Source: Actinomycetes bacterium (GTDB lineage: Bacteria; Actinomycetota; Actinomycetes; Mycobacteriales; Mycobacteriaceae). From it: a stretch of 5,927 nucleotides of DNA. The stretch lies in assembly GCA_023416315.1 (NCBI GenBank), contig JAEZIA010000096.1:1-5927 (forward strand), in the 5' to 3' direction. Position numbers and translations under genes: made by a program. The notes beneath the pieces are model-generated. The model was not told where the DNA came from, ran no database searches, and saw only the letters and a program-made list of their open reading frames with translations. Positions 1 through 5,017 of this stretch are shown here, piece by piece (the stretch's first letter is position 1; every line of letters begins with the position of its first letter).

Positions 1-989
1 AGGTACGCCTTGTGCTCGGCGGGCGGATCGATGTGCACGACCAGCTCCACGTCGTCCACGTGGACACCGCGCGCCGCGATGTCGGTGGCCACCAGCACCC
101 GCGCCGTGCCTGCGGCGAAGGCCGCCAGGTTGCGGTCGCGCGCCGGCTGAGACAGGTTGCCGTGCAGGTCAACTGACGGGATGCCCGCCTGGGTCAACTG
201 CTTGGCCAGCTTGCGGGCGTGATGCTTGGTGCGCAGGAACAGGATTCGCCGTCCGGTGCCGGAGGCCAGCGTGTGCACCAAGTCCTTCTTGGCGTCGGCG
301 CTGGCCACGTGGAACACGTGATGGGTCATCGCGTCCACCGGCGATGTGTCGGAGTCGACAGCATGCGACACCTCGTTGCGCAGGAAGCGCTTGACCAGCT
401 TGTCGACGCCGTTGTCCAGCGTCGCCGAGAACAGCAGTCGCTGCCCGCCGGCCGGGGTGGCCGCCAGGATCCGGGTGACACCGGGCAGGAAGCCCAGGTC
501 GGCCATGTGGTCGGCCTCGTCGATGACGGTGATCTCGACGGCGTCCAGGGAAATCAGGCGCTGCCGCATCAGGTCCTCGAGCCGGCCCGGGCAGGCGACC
601 ACGATGTCGACGCCGGACTGCAATGCCCTGACCTGCTTGTTCTGCGGCACACCACCGAAGATGGTGGTGACCCGCAGTCCGGACGCCTCCGCCAGAGGCT
701 GCAGCGTCGCGGTGATCTGGGTGGCCAGCTCACGGGTGGGTGCCAGCACCAGACCCGACGGGCGCGAGGCCACGCGGGTGGTACCGGCCAGCCTGCTGAC
801 CAACGGGATGGAAAACGCCAGCGTCTTGCCGCTGCCGGTCTTGCCCCGGCCCAGCACGTCACGGCCGGCCAGGGTGTCCGGCAGGGTCGAGACCTGGATC
901 GGGAAGGGATGGATGATGCCGTTGTCGGACAGGGCGCGCACCAGTGGTGCACGCACGCCGAGGTCGGCGAACGTTTTATCGTTTTGCAT
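1..989 (-). CDS. DEAD-box ATP-dependent RNA helicase, RhlE-like (partial; C-terminus beyond window)
   Basis: ATP-dependent RNA unwinding or remodelling enzyme of the cytosol, likely acting in ribosome assembly or mRNA decay. The reading frame is open from ATG 987-989 to the left edge (329 codons). Motifs in order: Q motif PFPIQ (residues 28-32), P-loop GKTGSGKT (49-56), Ia PTREL, GG-type FGGVPQ, Ib CPGR, Walker B DEAD (157-160), SAT in LLFSATL, then the second RecA domain with FLRTKHH (IV) and VLVATDIAARG (V). The window ends before motif VI, HRxGRxxR, so roughly 100-200 C-terminal residues are missing. The P-loop begins GRGKTG rather than the common AQTG, which I associate with mycobacterial RhlE (Rv3211 type). 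Mycobacteria can have more than one such paralogue, so no symbol is given. A GAAAGG Shine-Dalgarno (994-999) lies 4 nt before the ATG. It is divergent from the ketosynthase gene and shares a 269-bp control region with it. The family is certain, the exact paralogue is not. Confidence 0.95.
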   Translation of the reverse strand, partial: MQNDKTFADLGVRAPLVRALSDNGIIHPFPIQVSTLPDTLAGRDVLGRGKTGSGKTLAFSIPLVSRLAGTTRVASRPSGLVLAPTRELATQITATLQPLAEASGLRVTTIFGGVPQNKQVRALQSGVDIVVACPGRLEDLMRQRLISLDAVEITVIDEADHMADLGFLPGVTRILAATPAGGQRLLFSATLDNGVDKLVKRFLRNEVSHAVDSDTSPVDAMTHHVFHVASADAKKDLVHTLASGTGRRILFLRTKHHARKLAKQLTQAGIPSVDLHGNLSQPARDRNLAAFAAGTARVLVATDIAARGVHVDDVELVVHIDPPAEHKAY

Positions 990-1090
990 GGTGCCTTTCG
1001 GGCATCAGTAAAGGTGGCGAGATTGCCGGGAGGCAAAATCGATCGCCGCGAGACTGTGTGCTTCAGGAGCACAAATCAGCTGAACTCGGT

Positions 1091-1106
1091 TTCCGGAGTT
1101 CCGGAA
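1091..1106. repeat. Inverted repeat TTCCGG-AGTT-CCGGAA
   Basis: Perfect 6-bp arms (1091-1096 and 1101-1106) separated by 4 bases, about 100 bp upstream of the helicase start. The same stretch also reads as a direct repeat of GTTCCGGA-like units. In RNA the stem could extend by two G-U pairs. It could be a protein-binding operator or a small hairpin in the helicase leader. A 6-bp GC-rich palindrome also arises by chance fairly often in such DNA, so functional confidence is low. Confidence 0.35.
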
Positions 1107-1193
1107 GTGCCGGTGAAGTGAAGGTGTTCCACGACGTGCTGGCAGCTTTGTTAAGCGGCCAACGTTGTTGCAAGCATATCAGTACCGGCGAGG

Positions 1194-1199
1194 GATAAT
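1194..1199 (+). promoter_or_regulatory. Candidate -10 box (GATAAT) for the ketosynthase gene
   Basis: GATAAT matches the mycobacterial SigA-type -10 (TANNNT/TATAAT) in five of six positions. It lies in one of the few AT-rich patches of the region. A TTGCAA at 1168-1173 resembles a -35 but is 20 bases away, longer than the usual 16-18, so only the -10 is proposed. Transcription would start near 1206 and give a leader of about 50 nt. That would exclude a TTG start at 1199 and fits translation from the ATG at 1259. Confidence 0.3.
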
Positions 1200-1221
1200 T
1201 GCCACAGATACCGGGTACCCC

Positions 1222-1239
1222 TCGCGTCAATAGACGCGA
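1222..1239 (+). repeat. Perfect inverted repeat in the ketosynthase leader, just before the RBS
   Basis: TCGCGTC-AATA-GACGCGA: 7-bp arms (1222-1228, 1233-1239) and a 4-base loop, ending 2 bases before the AAAGGAG Shine-Dalgarno at 1242. As RNA this is a stable short stem-loop next to the ribosome-binding site. As DNA it is an 18-bp operator-like palindrome downstream of the candidate -10. Either reading would place it to control expression of the ketosynthase. There is no U tract, so it is not a classical terminator. Confidence 0.5.
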
Positions 1240-1241
1240 CC

Positions 1242-1248
1242 AAAGGAG
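1242..1248 (+). promoter_or_regulatory. Ribosome-binding site AAAGGAG deciding the ketosynthase start
   Basis: AAAGGAG is a strong match to the anti-Shine-Dalgarno and sits 10 bases before ATG 1259. A second purine run, AGGGG (1254-1258), touches the ATG and is too close to act. The upstream in-frame TTG at 1199 would add 20 residues with no homology to KasA, so ATG 1259 is chosen. Confidence 0.8.
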
Positions 1249-1258
1249 TCTGCAGGGG

Positions 1259-2509
1259 ATGACGAGGTTGCGGACCGGCGACGGACTCGCCGACGTGGTG
1301 GTGACCGCAGTGGCGTCGACGACCGCGCTTGCCGCGGACGCCGAAGCGACGTGGCACCAGCTTCTGGAGGGCGCCAGCGGAATTCGCCCGCTCGACAAGT
1401 GGTTCGTCGACGAATACGAATCACCGGTGCGCATCGGCGGTGCGCTGCGGGAAAACTTCGACGAACAGCTCAACCGCGTTGAGCTACGCCGGCTGTCCTA
1501 TCTGGGCAAGATGTCCACCGTGCTGAGCCGCCGGCTGTGGGAGTCGGCCGGCTCGCCCGAAGTCGACACCACCCGGCTGCTGGTCTCCATCGGCCTGGCG
1601 TTGGGCAATACCGAAGAGATCGCGATGCAGGCCGGCGCCTGGCAGGAGAAAGGGCTCAAGGCCATCTCACCGCTGGCGGTGCAGATGTACATGCCGAACG
1701 CGGCGGCCGCTGCGGTCGGGTTGGAGCGTCAGGCGAAGGCCGGTGTCATCGCCCCGATCATGGCCGACGCGTCCGGGGCGGGCGCGATCGCCCAGGCGTG
1801 GCGGCACATCGTCCTCGGCGAGGCGGACGTGGCGATCTGTGGCGCCGTCGAATCGTGGGTCGAGGCGGTGCCGGTCGGAGCGTTCAACGAACTCGGCATC
1901 ATGTCGCACAACAATGACGATCCGGCCGGCGCCTGCCGGCCGTTCGACCGGCACCGCGACGGCATGGTGCTCGGCGAAGGCGGCGCGATGCTGCTGATCG
2001 AAACCGAGGAGCACGCCAAGGCCCGCGGGGCGCCGATCTTGGCCCGCCTGATGGGTGCGTCGACCAACTCCGACGCCTACCACGACGTCGAACCCGATCC
2101 GACCGGTGAGACCGCCGGGACGGCGATCGCCCACGCGATCGACCTGGCCGGCTTGCAGCCGTCCGACATCGACCATGTCAACGCACACGCCACCGGAACG
2201 ATCTTCGGCGATCTCGCCGAAGCCCGCGCCATTCGGCATGCCTTCGGCGCTCACAACCCCGCGGTGTACGCGCCCAAAGCCGCGCTCGGGCATTCCCTGG
2301 GTGCGGCCGGTGCGGTCGAGGCGGTGCTGACCGTGCAGGCGTTGCGCGACGGGGTGGTGCCGGCCACGCGAAACGTCAAGGATCTCGACCCCGACATCGA
2401 CCTCGACGTCGTGGTCGATCAGCCGCGCCGCGGCGACTACCGCTACGCGGTCAGCAATTCGATGGGCCTCGGCGGCTACAACGTGGTGCTGGCGTTCGGT
2501 ACTGCCTGA
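1259..2509 (+). CDS. KasA/KasB-like 3-oxoacyl-ACP synthase with active-site Cys replaced by Asp
   Basis: Thiolase-fold beta-ketoacyl-ACP synthase (KAS I/II, FabF/KasA group), 416 aa, the same length as M. tuberculosis KasA. Family members elongate acyl-AcpM with malonyl-AcpM in the FAS-II meromycolate pathway. KasA-like blocks visible: VVVTAV near the N-terminus, WESAGSPEVD, SPLAVQMYMPN, RPFDRHRDGMVLGEGGA, IETEEHAKARGA, DIDHVNAHATGT, APKAALGHSLGAAGA and GDYRYAVSNSMGLGGYN. The catalytic His310, Lys340 and His345 are present, matching KasA His311, Lys340 and His345. The nucleophile position, KasA Cys171 in SACSSG, is Asp170 here in MADASG (codon GAC, 1766-1768). The C-terminal gatekeeper loop, SFGFGGHN in KasA, is SMGLGGYN here, losing both Phe residues. 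Normal acyl-thioester formation is therefore not expected. Alternatives are a malonyl-ACP decarboxylase (KSQ-like), a chain-length-factor-like partner of an active KAS, or a new activity. It is convergent with, and directly abuts, a mycolate methyltransferase operon, which supports a mycolate role (inference). No frameshift or decay is seen. Confidence 0.93.
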   Translation: MTRLRTGDGLADVVVTAVASTTALAADAEATWHQLLEGASGIRPLDKWFVDEYESPVRIGGALRENFDEQLNRVELRRLSYLGKMSTVLSRRLWESAGSPEVDTTRLLVSIGLALGNTEEIAMQAGAWQEKGLKAISPLAVQMYMPNAAAAAVGLERQAKAGVIAPIMADASGAGAIAQAWRHIVLGEADVAICGAVESWVEAVPVGAFNELGIMSHNNDDPAGACRPFDRHRDGMVLGEGGAMLLIETEEHAKARGAPILARLMGASTNSDAYHDVEPDPTGETAGTAIAHAIDLAGLQPSDIDHVNAHATGTIFGDLAEARAIRHAFGAHNPAVYAPKAALGHSLGAAGAVEAVLTVQALRDGVVPATRNVKDLDPDIDLDVVVDQPRRGDYRYAVSNSMGLGGYNVVLAFGTA

Positions 2510-2512
2510 TCA
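2507..2512. other. TGATCA palindrome forming both stop codons of a convergent pair
   Basis: TGA at 2507-2509 ends the ketosynthase, and the next three bases, TCA (2510-2512), are the complement of the TGA that ends the methyltransferase on the other strand. There is no intergenic base, so any transcription terminator for either gene must lie inside the opposite gene. I see no hairpin with a U tract around it. Confidence 0.95.
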
Positions 2513-3394
2513 GCGCTTGACCAAGGTGAACTGGCCGACCTCGGACACTCCGCGGCGGAAGAAGTCCGAGCAGCCGACGAGATAGCGCATGTAGCGGTCG
2601 TAGACCTCCACCGAGGTCACCGCGATCGCCTGCTCGCGCGCGGCCTCCAGCCGCTCCGACCAGATGTCCAGGGTGCGCACATAGTGCGGGGTGAGGTACT
2701 CGAGTTCGGCGACGGAAAACCCGGCGTTGCCGGCGAACTCGATGACGTCCTCGTCGCAGGGCACCGCCCCGCCGGGGAAGATCTCCTTGGCGATGAACCG
2801 CATGAACTTGAGGTCGGACATCACGATCGGGATGCCCAGCTCCGGCCACCGCTTCAGCGGGTGACCCATGATGGTCTGCAGCACCATCCGCCCGTCGTCG
2901 GGCATCACGCGGTGGCAGGTGTCGAAGAATGCGGCGTAGCGGTCCTTCGGGAACGCCTCGAACGCTTCGATGCTGACGATCCGGTCGACGGGCTCGTCGA
3001 ACTCTTCCCAACCACGGAGCTGAATTTGCCGTGACCGCTTGGTATCGACGGCGTCGAGCACCTCTTGGCCCAATGCGCGTTGATTACGGCTCAACGTCAA
3101 CCCGAGTGTGTTCACGTCGAATCTTTGCGCGGCTCGCTTCATCACCGAGCCCCAGCCGCACCCCACGTCGAGCAGCGTCATTCCGGGCTGCAGGTCTAAT
3201 TTGCCCAGTGCCAGATCGATTTTCGCGATCTGCGCCTCTTCGAGCGACATGTCTTCGCGTTCGAAGTACGCGCAGCTGTAGGTGCGCGACGGATCCTGGA
3301 ACAGCGCGAAGAAGTCGTTCGAGAGATCGTAATGTGCCTGGACATCCTCGTAGGCCGGACGCAGCTTCGTTGAACCCGAACCACTTTCCGTCAT
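2510..3394 (-). CDS. Mycolic-acid SAM-dependent methyltransferase (CMAS family), MmaA4/UmaA-like active site
   Basis: Cytosolic enzyme of the CmaA/MmaA/PcaA/UmaA family, which transfers a methyl group from SAM to a meromycolate double bond to give cyclopropane, methyl-branch or hydroxyl products. It is 294 aa (family usual about 286-302). Blocks: VQAHYDLSNDFF, TYSCAYFERED, SAM motif I LLDVGCGWGS (74-83), LTLSRNQ, GWEEFDEPVDRIVSIEAFEAF, EIFPGG, PHYVRTLDIW, YLVGCSDFF and the C-terminal VGQFTLVK. At a constant +6 offset from CmaA1, Cys41, Glu146, Tyr238 and Cys275 of the bicarbonate site are kept, but CmaA1 His167 is Gln173. Gly is replaced by Glu143 in SIEAFE. As I recall, both changes occur in hydroxymycolate synthase MmaA4, while several other blocks look like UmaA. 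ATG 3392-3394 is preferred over the ATG at 3427 because AGAGGGGG (3405-3412) lies 10 nt before it. It lies 50 bp behind its paralogue, so the two are probably co-transcribed. Family certain; product type open. Confidence 0.93.
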   Translation of the reverse strand: MTESGSGSTKLRPAYEDVQAHYDLSNDFFALFQDPSRTYSCAYFEREDMSLEEAQIAKIDLALGKLDLQPGMTLLDVGCGWGSVMKRAAQRFDVNTLGLTLSRNQRALGQEVLDAVDTKRSRQIQLRGWEEFDEPVDRIVSIEAFEAFPKDRYAAFFDTCHRVMPDDGRMVLQTIMGHPLKRWPELGIPIVMSDLKFMRFIAKEIFPGGAVPCDEDVIEFAGNAGFSVAELEYLTPHYVRTLDIWSERLEAAREQAIAVTSVEVYDRYMRYLVGCSDFFRRGVSEVGQFTLVKR

Positions 3395-3404
3395 CGTCGG
3401 CCGA

Positions 3405-3412
3405 CCCCCTCT
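3405..3412 (-). promoter_or_regulatory. Ribosome-binding site deciding the start of the downstream mycolate methyltransferase
   Basis: On the minus strand this reads AGAGGGGG, 10 nt before ATG 3392-3394. The upstream in-frame ATG at 3425-3427 has no purine-rich sequence before it and would add 11 residues absent from the family. Confidence 0.6.
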
Positions 3413-3444
3413 GCTCGAGATGTGCATGCCGTAATGAAAAGAGG

Positions 3445-4380
3445 CTAGCTGATTGCCTTTTCACACGTGAACTGGCATACGTCGGTGTATCCGTCGCGGA
3501 ACAGATCCGCGCATCCTGTGAGGTACTTGTGGAAGCGCTCGTAGATCTCTTCGGACGTGATCGCGATGGCCTCGTCCTTCTTGGCCTCCAAGTTCGCCGC
3601 CCACGTGTCGAGGGTGCGGGCGTAGTGCGGCTGCAAGTGCTGCTCACGGGTGACTTTGTAGCCGGTGTCCACCGCGTGCTTGCGGACCATCGACGCCAGC
3701 GGCAACCGGCCACCGGGGTAGATCTCGTCCATGATGAATTTGATGAAGCGCACCCGCGACATCGTCAGCGGCAGACCCTTGGCTTTGATCTCCTCGTCCT
3801 CCGGAATGATGATCGTGTGCAGCAACATCACGCCGTCGTCGGGTAGCCAGCTGAACGTCTTCTTGAAGTAGTCGTCGTACTTGTTGAACCCGAAATGCTC
3901 GAAGGCACCGATCGACACGATGCGGTCGACCTTGCCGTCGAACTCCTCCCACGGCTGCAGTCGGACTTCCATGCTGCGGGTGGTGTCGATGTTCGGGAAG
4001 CGGTTCTGTTCGATGTGCCGCTTCTGGTTCTCCGACAGCGTGAGGCCGATGACGTTGACGTCGTAGCGTTCCACCGCGCGCTGAATGGTCGAACCCCAGC
4101 CGCAGCCGATGTCCAGCAGCGTCATCCCCGGCTGCAGACCCAGCTTGCCCAGCGAGAGGTCGACCTTGGCCATTTGCGCCTCTTCGAGCGTCATGTCATC
4201 GCGCTCGAAGTATGCGCAGCTATAGGTCTGGGTGGGGTCTTGCCACAGCTTGAAGAACTCGTTGGAGATGTCGTAGTGGAACTGGACTTCCTTCTTGTCC
4301 GACCCGCGGGTCTGCGAGGCCGACTTCGACAGCCACTGGGACTGGGGAGACGAGGTACTTGATGGATTCGTCACGGGCAT
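3445..4380 (-). CDS. Cyclopropane mycolic acid synthase-type SAM methyltransferase (CmaA family)
   Basis: Same family as the gene 50 bp downstream, and the first gene of the probable two-gene operon. It is 311 aa, a little long because of a Ser/Thr/Gln-rich N-terminal extension (residues 5-28) before the conserved VQFHYDISNEFFKLWQDP block. SAM motif I is LLDIGCGWGS (88-97), followed by VNVIGLTLSENQ, VDRIVSIGAFEHFG, LLHTI, RFIKFIMDEIYPGGRLP, LQPHYARTLDTW, YLTGCADLF and TDVCQFTCEK. All five residues of the CmaA1 bicarbonate/catalytic site are present: Cys55, Glu161, His188, Tyr253 and Cys290. A classical methyl transfer, probably cyclopropanation of a meromycolate double bond, is therefore expected. 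KLW, GST and DVCQFT resemble CmaA2, but I would not assign cis or trans specificity or a symbol. Start: GAGGA (complement of 4385-4389) lies 4 nt before ATG 4378-4380 and 10 nt before a GTG two codons in (4372-4374), so either could be used. Its promoter should lie in 4381-4480. Confidence 0.94.
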   Translation of the reverse strand: MPVTNPSSTSSPQSQWLSKSASQTRGSDKKEVQFHYDISNEFFKLWQDPTQTYSCAYFERDDMTLEEAQMAKVDLSLGKLGLQPGMTLLDIGCGWGSTIQRAVERYDVNVIGLTLSENQKRHIEQNRFPNIDTTRSMEVRLQPWEEFDGKVDRIVSIGAFEHFGFNKYDDYFKKTFSWLPDDGVMLLHTIIIPEDEEIKAKGLPLTMSRVRFIKFIMDEIYPGGRLPLASMVRKHAVDTGYKVTREQHLQPHYARTLDTWAANLEAKKDEAIAITSEEIYERFHKYLTGCADLFRDGYTDVCQFTCEKAIS

Positions 4381-4480
4381 TCCGTCCTCGGAGCAGGGGG
4401 TATCAACGTCGCGGAGTACCCACTCAGCCTGATCTCAATCGTCGATATTCGGGACGCTTTCGGCGGCTACGGTAAGTGCC
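4381..4480. promoter_or_regulatory. Short divergent intergenic region (mycolate methyltransferase operon / small methyltransferase)
   Basis: One hundred bases separate two divergent starts and must hold the promoters for both directions unless transcription begins further inside. It contains a spaced inverted repeat GGGTA (4398-4402), 14 bases, TACCC (4417-4421), which could be a weak operator. On the minus strand a TTGAGA is visible, but it has no well-placed -10, and on the plus strand there is only an isolated GATATT. No promoter is called. Confidence 0.4.
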
Positions 4481-5017
4481 GTGGCCAAGGCCGACGGTAC
4501 CCGCTGGGACAGTAAGTACGCTGGCCGGATTTCTGCTCAGCCGCGGTTACCTGACGTGTTCGCGCCGTATCTCGACCAGGTGCCCCAAACCGGGCAGGCA
4601 CTGGATTTGGCGTGCGGCTGCGGTGCGGCGTCGGTGTGGCTGGCCCAGCGCGGGCTGACGGTGACCGGGATCGACGTCTCGGCCGTCGCGATCGAGCAGG
4701 CGGTGCAGCTGGCCGCGCGGCACGACGTCGCCGAGCGGTGCCGCTTCACCGTCGCCGACCTGGACGACGGACTGCCTGGGGGACCGCTGGCCGCCATGAT
4801 CCTGTGCCACCGATTCCGCGACCCCCGGCTGTATCCGGCGATCGTCGCCCGGCTGGCGCCCGGCGGTCTGCTGGCCATCTGTGTGCTCAGCGAGGGCGGT
4901 GCGCAGCCGGGGGCTTTCCGCGCGGCCGCAGGAGAGCTCCAGGCCGCATTCGCCGACCTGCAGGTGCTCGCCGCCGGCGAGGCCGACGGCCAGGCCTGGC
5001 TGGTGGGTCGCCGCTAA
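4481..5017 (+). CDS. Small class I SAM-dependent methyltransferase (TehB-like, substrate unknown)
   Basis: A 178-aa Rossmann-type methyltransferase. An N-terminal RWDSKYA element (8-14) is typical of TehB-like methyltransferases. Motif I is LDLACGCG (41-48), the end of strand 2 is VTGIDVS with acidic Asp65, an adenine-side motif lies around VADLDDG, and the strand 4 to strand 5 region ends ARLAPGGLLAICVLSE. It is unrelated to the neighbouring mycolate methyltransferases beyond the shared SAM fold. It lacks their CAYFE and EIFPGG motifs and is much shorter, leaving little room for a substrate domain. The start is GTG 4481; an in-frame stop at 4430-4432 limits any extension and no good Shine-Dalgarno precedes the GTG. 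It is divergent from the mycolate operon, and its last four bases overlap the end of the convergent NYN gene. The substrate cannot be inferred. Confidence 0.88.
   Translation: MAKADGTRWDSKYAGRISAQPRLPDVFAPYLDQVPQTGQALDLACGCGAASVWLAQRGLTVTGIDVSAVAIEQAVQLAARHDVAERCRFTVADLDDGLPGGPLAAMILCHRFRDPRLYPAIVARLAPGGLLAICVLSEGGAQPGAFRAAAGELQAAFADLQVLAAGEADGQAWLVGRR

Larger units (their letters stand above)
990..1258. promoter_or_regulatory. Divergent intergenic control region (helicase / ketosynthase)
   Basis: This is the longest stretch without a gene (269 bases). It must carry the promoters and leaders of both the leftward helicase gene and the rightward ketosynthase gene. Open frames crossing it are shadows or lack start signals. 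It holds two perfect inverted repeats (1091-1106 and 1222-1239), a candidate -10 box for the rightward gene (1194-1199) and the ketosynthase Shine-Dalgarno (1242-1248). For the leftward gene I see a TANNNT-type hexamer (TATGCT, complement of 1174-1179) but no convincing -35, so no helicase promoter is assigned. If that hexamer were used, the helicase mRNA would have a leader of roughly 180 nt, and the repeat at 1091-1106 would lie inside it. Confidence 0.6.

Noticed and set aside
219..1121. 300-codon plus-strand open frame
   Set aside because: It is the exact codon-register antisense of the DEAD-box helicase frame, whose full motif series is unmistakable. The antisense product has no recognisable domain.
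1199..1258. TTG start giving a 436-aa ketosynthase
   Set aside because: The extra 20 residues have no KasA counterpart, no Shine-Dalgarno precedes TTG, and it overlaps the candidate -10. ATG 1259 has AAAGGAG and gives exactly KasA length.
1667..2293. 208-codon minus-strand open frame inside the ketosynthase gene
   Set aside because: Shadow frame of a gene with continuous KasA homology; composition is typical of GC-rich antisense.
2495..2535. Rho-independent terminator between the convergent genes
   Set aside because: No stable hairpin followed by a T tract on either strand; only the short TGATCA palindrome is present.
3395..3427. Upstream ATG giving a 305-aa downstream mycolate methyltransferase
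   Set aside because: No ribosome-binding site precedes it and the added residues are outside the family; ATG 3392-3394 has a good site.
3084..4130. Repeat element between the two mycolate methyltransferase genes (similar blocks near 3130-3190 and 4085-4135)
   Set aside because: The similarity follows the conserved SAM-binding codons of two paralogues; it is gene duplication and not a separate mobile or repeat element.
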